This document shows positions 1-5,840 of a stretch of DNA of 6,567 bases, piece after piece (the first letter of the stretch is position 1; each line of letters opens with the position of its first letter). The stretch is taken from NCBI GenBank assembly GCA_012031955.1, contig JAAURZ010000135.1, forward strand, positions 1 to 6,567, read 5' to 3'. The position numbers were made by a program, and so were the translations under genes. Origin of the DNA: Bacteroidia bacterium. Its GTDB lineage: Bacteria; Bacteroidota; Bacteroidia; Cytophagales; Cyclobacteriaceae. The notes below the pieces were generated by a model. That model was not told where the DNA came from, searched no databases, and was given only the letters and a program-made list of their open reading frames with translations.

Positions 1-125
1 GTCAAGTGCCTGTGTGTTTTCGGCCGGTGATCACAATTTTAGAACCCTTTTTCGCCGAAAGTCTCCGCCAGGGCTTTTCCGATGCCGGAGGTGCCGCCCG
101 TAATCAAAACGACTTTGTCTTTCAT
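1..125 (-). CDS. Short-chain dehydrogenase/reductase (SDR), N-terminal fragment, frame broken twice
   Basis: The minus strand from the ATG at 125-123 encodes the start of a classical SDR: a hydrophobic beta strand (VVLITG, residues 5-10), then the glycine-rich NAD(P)-binding motif TGGTSGIG (residues 9-16), helix KALAETFGEKG, and second strand KIVITGRN (29-36). An Arg after the second strand is often linked to NADP(H) preference in this family. The literal frame stops at a TAA soon after GEKG. Removing one base in the run at 48-52 (or the adjacent CCC at 45-47) and one in 17-20 gives 41 continuous residues ending ..NTQALD at the window edge. The rest of the gene, including the YxxxK catalytic motif, lies outside, so the substrate cannot be told. 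It diverges from the acyltransferase gene across a 50-bp spacer. The SDR assignment is firm; a real pseudogene is possible but less likely than base errors. Confidence 0.85.
17..20. other. Frame break (one extra base) in SDR, T4 run
   Basis: On the minus strand the run reads AAAA. With three A the frame gives ..ITGRNTQALD, as expected after the second beta strand of an SDR. With four it runs into TGA at once. This is inferred from frame and family pattern; the read data are not visible. Confidence 0.65.
45..52. other. Frame break (one extra base) in SDR, C3T5 run
   Basis: The minus strand reads GAAAAAGGGTTC, giving GEKGF then a stop. Removing one A or one G gives GEKGSKIVITG, the expected SDR continuation. 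Which of the two adjacent runs carries the extra base cannot be decided from sequence. Confidence 0.7.
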
Positions 126-131
126 AGGCAA

Positions 132-139
132 CAAAAATA
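132..139 (-). promoter_or_regulatory. Candidate Bacteroidota -7 box for the SDR gene
   Basis: TATTTTTG on the minus strand matches the Bacteroidota consensus TAnnTTTG exactly, and ends six bases before the SDR ATG. No good TTTG -33 element is seen at 19-21 bp upstream. The closeness to the ATG would imply a leaderless or near-leaderless transcript. The motif is short and A/T-rich, so chance occurrence is possible. Confidence 0.35.
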
Positions 140-175
140 ACAATACTTGCTTATCTTGCTGCTCAGTTTCCTGCG

Positions 176-1055
176 ATGCTGTTCGTGCGATTGCTTTCCA
201 GACTCCCGCTGTGGTTGTTGTACACGTTTTCCGACGTCATGTTCGTGGCCGGATTTTATCTGGTTCGCTACCGCAGAAAAATGATCCAGAAGAATCTGTC
301 GCTTGCATTTCCAGGGCTTACCCGCTCGGAGCGATCGCGTATAGAGCGCGACTTTTTTCGCAACCTTTGCGACTATGCCGTGGAGATGCTGAAGCTCGTA
401 ACGATAAGTGAAGACCAGTTGCGGGCGCGGATGAGGTTTACTAACCCGGAGTTAATTGCCGAATACAGCAAGCAAAATCAGTCGGTACTGTACCTCGCAT
501 CGCACCAGTTTAACTGGGAATGGGTGCTTGCTTCCGGATGTGTAAGCCTGCCGTTGCCCGTCGATTTTGTCTATCAACCGGTCAACAACAAGTTTTTCAA
601 CCACCTATCGTTAGCCACTCGCTCGCGGTTTGGAGGCTTCGGTATCAAGCGAAGTGAAGTGGCGAGGGTATCGCTGAAACGAAACAACATCCTGCGAGGA
701 ATTGCCATCGTGGCCGATCAATACCCGGGGTACAAGAAGGACAAGAAGTACATCACAAGCTTTCTCAATCAGGAAACCGCATTTTTTTACGGCATCAATC
801 AATTGGCAGTAATGACCCAATACCCGGCTGTTTTCATTCACGTGAAGAAGAGAAAGCGGGGTTACTATGAAGCCACCCTGAAGCTGATAGCCGCGCCTCC
901 ATACAAAAAAAGATGAAGCCGTTGTAATAGAAAACTATAAAGGAGAAGTAGAAAAGATGATACGCGAACATCCCGACCAGTGGTTGTGGTCGCACAACCG
1001 ATGGAAGCAACGCCATCTCAAGTTCCCGGAGAACCTGATTTATGCACAGCGCTAG
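176..1055 (+). CDS. LpxL/HtrB-like lysophospholipid/lipid A acyltransferase, frame broken near C-terminus
   Basis: A membrane-bound acyltransferase of the LpxL/HtrB group, which transfers an acyl chain to lipid A precursors or related lipids at the inner face of the cytoplasmic membrane. The N-terminus has a hydrophobic anchor (about residues 10-30) followed by a basic stretch (RYRRK). HQFNWE at 110-115 fits the family's catalytic HX4D/E motif (His110, Glu115). The ATG at 176 is the only ATG in this frame after the stop at 125-127; no Shine-Dalgarno sequence precedes it. The literal frame ends at a TGA at 914-916 (246 aa). Dropping one A from the seven-A run at 905-911 restores a C-terminus with DQWLWSHNRWK and a stop at 1053-1055, for 292 residues, the usual family length. 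The tail overlaps the helicase gene. The exact acceptor is not shown; Bacteroidota paralogues may act on lipids other than lipid A. Confidence 0.88.
905..911. other. Frame break (one extra A) in acyltransferase, A7 run
   Basis: With seven A the frame reads PPYKKR and stops; with six it reads PPYKKDEAVVIENY and continues 46 residues from the Asp to a stop at 1053-1055, including a Trp-rich segment (QWLWSHNRW) characteristic of the C-terminus of this acyltransferase family. Conserved coding beyond the break argues for a recent event or a sequencing error. Confidence 0.85.
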
Positions 1056-4000
1056 GTAAGCATCAACTCAATGTCTTCCTGGGTGAGTTGCTTCATGAAG
1101 CTCTCTTCGGTGGTGATCAGGTCAGTCGTTAGCTTCAATTTCTTCTGCTGCAACTGAAGTATTTTTTCTTCCACCGTATTGCGTGTGATGAACTTGTAAG
1201 TGAACACTTTGTTCTTTTGCCCGATGCGGTGCGCACGGTCAATGGCCTGGGCTTCGACGGCCGGGTTCCACCATGGGTCGAGTATGAACACGTAGTCGGC
1301 CTGCGTCAGGTTTAGACCCAGACCCCCAGCCTTGATGGAAATGAGGAACAATCTCAGGTCGGTGTCGCGATTAAATCGTTCAACTTGTTCCTTGCGGTCG
1401 GTGCTGGATCCATCCAGGTATGCGTAGTCTATCTTCTGATTTTTCAGATACTGGCGCACGATGTCGAGGTGCTTCACAAACTGGCTAAACACCAGCACCT
1501 TGTGCCCTTCGGCCATGGCATTTTCCAGCATGTGGGTGATGTCTTCAAGTTTGCCCGAGTCGCCAGCGTAGCCTGGTTCAACCATTCGGGGATGGTTGGC
1601 CAGTTGTCGCAACTTGGTGAGGCCTTCCAGTATCATGAACCGACTGTTTCCAATGCCCTCTTTTTCGATCAGGTCCAATATCTTGCTGCGGTAGTACGAC
1701 TTCACTTCCTCGTAGCGCTTCTCTTGCTCCGCAGTCATTTCAGAGTATTGCACATTCTCTACTTTTTCGGGGAGTTCGGTAGCTACTTGCGATTTGTGCC
1801 TTCTCAGGATAAAAGGCTTGATGATGGCGCCAAGTTTTTTCGACTTCGCTTCGTCACCTTTCTTTTCGATAGGGTTTTGAAATTCGTTCCTGAAGTACGA
1901 CTGCGACCCCAGTATGCCCGGGTTTATGAACGACATCTGCGACCACAAATCCATCGTGGTGTTTTCCATGGGGGTGCCGCTCAATGCCAGGCGGTGTCGT
2001 GACTTAAGTTCGCGTACGGCCTTTGCGATATTCGACGTCGGGTTCTTTATGACCTGCGACTCGTCGAGGATGATGTAATTGAAGTAATACTGCTGCAACA
2101 GATCGACGTCGAGCCGTGTGATGCCGTACGAGGTGAGTACGAGATCGTATTTTTCGAAGCGCTTGGTGTCTTTGTTGCGCAACGTGCCCGTGTAGGTGAG
2201 TATGCGAAGTTGTGGTGCAAACTTGCGGGCTTCCATCTCCCAGTTGTAGATAAGCGACGTAGGCATGATGAGCAGGGAGGTGCCGGAACCTGTCTCTTTC
2301 TCTGACTGGAGCATGGCAAGGGTCTGTACTGTCTTGCCAAGGCCCATGTCGTCGGCGAGGCACCCGCCAAGCCGGTATTCGTTTAAAAACCGAAGCCAAT
2401 TGTAGCCGGCTTTCTGGTATGGTCTCAGCTCGCCTTCGAAACCTTCGGGCAGGTCGTAGTTTTTAATACCACTAAACGATGTGAGTGATCTGAGCTTTTC
2501 GCTCAGGTGTACACGCGCGAGGTTGCCCTCTTCCAGCTCTTTCACCAGGTTAAGGTGATGCTTGCGGAGCACGGGCTTTTCGTTACTGCCTTCAGTCTCG
2601 CTCAGCGCAAAAAGATCGGCATACTTGGTGAGCCACGCTTCGGGGATGATGGCAATTTCGCCGTTGGGAAGTTTGAACTCTACCTTTTTGCGCATGATGA
2701 GGCGGCGCAGTTCCTTGAATGGAATCTCAAACTCTCCGAAACGAATCTTGGCGTGAATATCAAACCAGTCGATGTTCTCTTTCACTTCAACCTCGATCAC
2801 CGCCTTGCCGACAAAATATTTTTTGTCGCGGCTCTCAGGCTGGCTCACTTCGAAACCGAGGTTGAGTAAGTTGACACGGTTTTTCGTTTAGCCACGAGAA
2901 GGCTTCAGACTTGGGTATGGCTACGCGGAAACCGCGCATGGGAAGGCCAAGTTTCTGCAGCGTGTTTAAAAAGTTCTTTTCAGTGTCGGTCTTTCTGGTT
3001 ACGCGGTGAAACACATAATGGCCTTGCTGCTTCTCGATGGTTACGCTTACCGGACCGATGTTGTCTCCGCGAAAGCGGTGCTTGCCATACTTGAAAGAAA
3101 GGTCGAACACGATTTTGCCCGACTCGTCGCTCTGGCCATCCTTGCTGGATTGGGCGCTATCGTCAAACAGTGATGCCGGCGTTGTCGATTGCGCTGTATG
3201 TAGTTCCGACAGTGTAAGCACTGGCATCGGGTCATATTCGCTCTTGTTGATTTCAAAACCGTTCGCATCCACATCGTCGAAGGATGCAATAAGTGGCGCA
3301 ACAAAGCGGTTGTAGTAGGTCTCTTCCACGTTTTTCGGTATCACTACATTCTTCTTGCTGAGAAAGGGGATGAGCTTCTTTCCATCCACCATCTTGTCGA
3401 ATCCATAGAGTTTTCCGCTCATTACCATCCAGGCGGGCTCCTTGCATATGAGGTAGGCACCGGGGTTAGGAAGATCCAATTTTTTTCCCTGGTAGAATAT
3501 GGTGGGATAATACACAGTTTGATCGTTGGACCGCATGAAGTGAAATTGTATGGAGGCGCGTTTTTCCAACACCTCTAGACGCTTCCAGGTGGGTTCACCG
3601 TCGTTGCCCATTTCGAAGAGCATCTTGCCACGCATGCGGTCGAGTACCTTGGCGCGCCGCTGTTCCATGTAGTGTTCAATCTGCTCTTGTATAAGCTCGT
3701 TGCCTTTCGTTTTGGTGTATATCTTAGATAAAAACTCCTCCGGCTTCACGAGCTTCGACGAGAATTTTTGGCGAGCGCCTCCTGGTGCATGGAATCCATG
3801 ATTTCTATGAGTTCGAAATCGCGATCGTCGAGGCCTTTTGAGAATTCCCGGGCGTTTTTGGCTGATATGTTCTGATGTTGGAAGGTGAGTCTGCCCTTTT
3901 CGTCGAGGTGGACGATATAAGACTCAAAAATAAAGCCCAGGTATTCGTGCAAATACAACGAATAAATGATTTGGAACGGTTGCGAGGCAGAGACCTTCAT
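1052..4000 (-). CDS. SNF2-family helicase/ATPase, full length after two frame repairs
   Basis: A superfamily 2 SWI2/SNF2 ATPase of about 982 residues that would translocate on or remodel DNA-protein complexes; the bacterial role is not established. Read literally it splits into three pieces (4000-3746, 3749-2835, 2848-1052). The joins at 3765-3769 and 2880-2884 restore one frame. Corrected positions: an N-terminal region (1-~520) with no motif I can name, starting MKVSASQPFQIIYSLY in the style of Bacteroidota SNF2 proteins; motif I DDMGLGKT near Lys556; motif II DESQ at 646-649; motif III LSGTPMENT near 673; then the C-terminal lobe with VLVFSQF (~835), the AGGLGLNL segment (~891) and motif VI IDRAHRIGQ (~921-929). 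All helicase motifs look intact. Start ATG at 4000-3998. The GTG at 2848 that would begin the large piece is an internal Val codon. It lies 94 bp after the permease and may share its transcript. No SWIM zinc finger is visible. Confidence 0.93.
2880..2884. other. Frame break (one extra base) in SNF2 gene, T5 run
   Basis: The minus strand has AACGAAAAACCGTG. With four A it reads LNENRVNLLNLGFEVSQPE and flows into the helicase region; with five it reads LNEKPCQLTQ and stops at 2837-2835. The restored frame joins the upstream and downstream pieces without loss. Confidence 0.88.
3765..3769. other. Frame break (one missing base) in SNF2 gene, T5 run
   Basis: The minus strand reads GCCAAAAATTCTCG, giving LAKNSRRSS and a stop. 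Adding one A gives LAKKFSSKLVKPEEFLSKIY, which joins the 84-residue N-terminal piece to the next piece (whose apparent ATG at 3749 is out of register with the true start). This break is opposite in sign to the one at 2880-2884, so the total gene length stays a multiple of three. Confidence 0.87.
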
Positions 4001-4034
4001 GCATTTTGAGCCGTTTTGTACAGAACAGAATCTG

Positions 4035-4042
4035 CAAAGTAA
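4035..4042 (-). promoter_or_regulatory. Weak candidate -7 box for the SNF2 gene
   Basis: TTACTTTG on the minus strand matches TAnnTTTG at seven of eight positions, 34 bases before the helicase ATG. A TTTG lies upstream, but only 13 bp away instead of about 20, so the pair is not convincing. If real, it would let the helicase be transcribed separately from the permease and rbfA. Confidence 0.22.
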
Positions 4043-4094
4043 TGATAATTAGAGACAAAAACGGTGAAAATTCGGCCAATATCCTACATGGACC

Positions 4095-5323
4095 TTACAA
4101 GTCTTGTACGCTGGACGAACGCGCGGCAAGCAGGGCCGGCCGCACTGAAATAAGGAAAGTAATGACTACCACGACCAGGAGCGTGCCAGCAAAATCGCCC
4201 GTGGCCATTTTTACCGGATAGCCCGTTGCCACCGACGACTCCATGCCAAGTGACACCAATCCGTACTGCTGCTGGAGGTAACAAAGCACGCCACCCATGA
4301 ATAGTCCCGCGAGGGCACCGCCCACCGAGATGAAGGCGCCTTCAAACAAAAAGATGTTCCTCACAAACACCTGGTCGGCGCCGATTGCCGACAACACCGA
4401 AATGTCTTTTTTCTTGTCGAGCGCGAGCATCATCAGGCTGAAAAAAATGTTGATTGCTCCGACGCCAAGCAACAGGGTAAATGCCAGAAATGTGAACAGC
4501 TTTTCCATCTTCACAAGCTTGTACAAGTCTTTGTGTTGTTCTTCGCTGTTAAGCACCCGGTATTTTTCGCCAAGCATTTCCTTCAGACTACCCTGCACGG
4601 TGAGCATATTGGCGCCACTTGCGAGCGTTACCTCCAACGATGTGCGCCTGTCGCCGTAACTGAGCAGGTCCTGGGCAAAAGTGAGCGGCACGATCACATA
4701 AGTTTTTCATCCAGATTTTGTATGATCGAGAAGACGCCGGCCGGCATTATACTCTTCTGCACGTAGAGACTCGACAGATCGAGGGCGCTGGAAGACTTGC
4801 CGTTTTTGATGTAATACACCTGCAAGGCATGCAAGTCATCGTCAAGTGCTACCGAGAGTGTAATTTGCACCCCTTTACCAATGAGGGCGTAGTTAGCATT
4901 GTTCTTCTTCAACACCACTGATCCTTCGGCCACGTAGGGGTCGATGCGGTGTTCGTCGATAAACTCGTCGCTTACTCCCTTGACTACTACAACTTGGTTG
5001 GCATCGCGATACCGAATGTAGGCATAGTCTTCAATTACCTGTATTATGTTTTGAACACCGTGAGTTTGCCTGACCTCGTTCAACATCGAATCGTCTACGG
5101 CGAAAGATTTACCCTCGGCGGCCACAATCTTAATTTGCGGATCGAACGCGTTGTTGAGCGACCGGAGCAAATCGCCCAGGCCATTGAACACCGAGAGCAC
5201 AATAATGAGCGCGGCCGTGATGAAAGCGACACTCACAAGGGAGAGCAGGGAAATAATGTTGATGAAGTTTTTCTTTCTCTTTGAGAGCAGGTAACGGCGA
5301 GCGATAAAGAAAGGCAAATTCAA
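4095..5323 (-). CDS. FtsX-like ABC transporter permease (LolC/LolE type), full length after one frame repair
   Basis: An inner-membrane permease of the MacB/FtsX superfamily, LolC/LolE-like, probably working with a separate ATPase to release lipoproteins or another envelope substrate; no ATPase gene is in the window. The literal frame splits at 4694-4697 (209 + 200 aa). One added base in the run at 4703-4707 gives 409 residues. Topology fits the family: TM1 about 22-48 (ending VLSVFNGL), a large periplasmic domain about 50-270, then TM2 276-302, TM3 324-350 and TM4 377-399, ending in a cytoplasmic RPALLAARSSS tail. The start is taken as TTG at 5323, since MNLPFFIARRYLLSKRKKNF is the usual N-terminus of this family in Bacteroidota and no ATG is available. 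It begins 11 bp after the rbfA stop, so the two are almost certainly cotranscribed. Confidence 0.9.
4703..4707. other. Frame break (one missing base) in permease, T5 run
   Basis: The minus strand reads GATGAAAAACTTATGTGATC: in the first frame DEKLM and stop. With six A it reads DEKTYVIVPLTFAQ, joining the periplasmic domain to the second half exactly where the downstream reading frame begins at a GTG that is really an internal Val codon. Confidence 0.87.
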
Positions 5324-5334
5324 ATCAACAGCAA

Positions 5335-5706
5335 TTAATCGCCATTTTCGGCGGGCGGAATGTGAAGATTCTTTATGAGTTCCTCAATTCTTTGTGCTTT
5401 CTCCTCCACTTCGTCGATGTAAAATATGAGTTCGGGAACGATGCGTGCCTGGTTGCGGATGCGATCGCCCAATGCCTTCCGGATTTCCTTTTTGTGGTAG
5501 TTGAGGTTTTCGAGAATCGCGTTCTTGTCTTTTGCCAGCATCATGCTAACATAAATTTTTGCAACACTCAAGTCGGGGTTTACGCGCACATCGGCAATGG
5601 TGATAAAGACATTGTCGAGCAAACCTCGCTTGTCGCGCTGAAAAATATCGCTGAGTTCTTTATGGATCAGCCGGGCAAATTTCTGTTGTCGCATGGTGCC
5701 GCTCAT
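5335..5706 (-). CDS. rbfA: Ribosome-binding factor A
   Basis: A 123-residue RbfA, the small KH-fold protein that binds the 30S subunit during late 16S rRNA processing and is needed at low temperature. The N-terminus has the family signature (RQQKFARLIHKELSDIF, residues 6-22), followed by a VFITIADVRVNPDLSVAKIYV strand-turn-strand core (33-53), and a C-terminal helix with ELIFYIDEVEEKAQRIEELI (residues 92-111). Length and frame are normal and there is no frame break. Start ATG at 5706-5704; a second in-frame ATG four codons in (residue 5) is possible and would leave MRQQKF. No Shine-Dalgarno sequence is present. It heads the run rbfA - permease - SNF2 helicase and diverges from the membrane protein gene. 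Confidence 0.96.
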   Translation of the reverse strand: MSGTMRQQKFARLIHKELSDIFQRDKRGLLDNVFITIADVRVNPDLSVAKIYVSMMLAKDKNAILENLNYHKKEIRKALGDRIRNQARIVPELIFYIDEVEEKAQRIEELIKNLHIPPAENGD

Positions 5707-5710
5707 AGGG

Positions 5711-5743
5711 CAAATATATCTGTAACTGTGCTAATTGTAACAA
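5711..5743 (-). promoter_or_regulatory. Candidate rbfA promoter (ATTG-N22-TATATTTG)
   Basis: On the minus strand TATATTTG (5711-5718) is an exact match to TAnnTTTG. TTG at 5741-5743, in the context ATTG, lies 22 bp upstream, compatible with the Bacteroidota -33 element. The -7 box ends four bases before the rbfA ATG, so initiation would fall at or just inside the annotated start: either a leaderless mRNA or use of the second ATG at 5694. Confidence 0.5.
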
Positions 5744-5760
5744 TCGGACAGATGCTTTTG
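5711..5760. repeat. Imperfect 13-bp inverted repeat in the divergent spacer
   Basis: Left arm 5711-5723 (CAAATATATCTGT) and right arm 5748-5760 (ACAGATGCTTTTG) are complementary at 10 of 13 positions, including six consecutive inner and four consecutive outer bases, around a 24-bp centre. A smaller perfect dyad ATTGT-A-ACAAT sits inside at 5734-5744. The left arm contains the rbfA -7 box and the small dyad overlaps its -33 element, so this could be an operator. Protein binding is not shown and chance cannot be excluded. Confidence 0.35.
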
Positions 5761-5766
5761 TGCCCG

Positions 5767-5796
5767 TTCGAAAATTCCCGATTCATTTTATCTTTA
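5767..5796 (+). promoter_or_regulatory. Weak candidate promoter for the membrane protein gene (TTCG-N18-TATCTTTA)
   Basis: On the plus strand TATCTTTA (5789-5796) matches TAnnTTTG at seven of eight positions, with TTCG (5767-5770, three of four against TTTG) 18 bp upstream. It lies 45 bp before the TTG start. A second near-match, TATTTTTC at 5810-5817, is an alternative. Neither is strong. Confidence 0.25.
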
Positions 5797-5840
5797 CCGA
5801 ATACTGATCTATTTTTCCGGCTCAATAACCCGCCTGCCAA

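Noticed and set aside
114..149. TTTG ... AATACTTG as a promoter for the acyltransferase
   Set aside because: The -7 candidate has three mismatches to TAnnTTTG and the spacing to TTTG is 24 bp; too weak to list.
1385..2002. 205-residue plus-strand frame opposite the helicase
   Set aside because: It is antisense to conserved helicase motifs, with no recognisable domain and no start signals.
2004..2399. Arg/His-rich 131- and 107-residue minus-strand frames inside the helicase
   Set aside because: They lie in alternative frames of a clearly coding region with intact SNF2 motifs, and their composition (many Arg, His, Ser, Thr) is typical of shadow frames.
2835..3749. A separate 304-residue gene upstream of the helicase
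   Set aside because: Its last ~16 residues are out-of-frame translation after the 2880-2884 run, and its ATG is internal to the longer protein; a one-base repair at each end merges it with its neighbours.
4096..4108. Perfect dyad TACAAG-T-CTTGTA at the permease stop, as a terminator
   Set aside because: The stem is five or six A/T-rich pairs with almost no loop and no T run follows on the minus strand, so it does not support an intrinsic terminator.
905..4707. Programmed ribosomal frameshifting as the cause of the breaks
   Set aside because: The signs are mixed, no canonical X XXY YYZ site with a downstream structure was seen, and the extra-base cases would need +1 shifts on A runs. Housekeeping genes of different families on both strands are affected alike.
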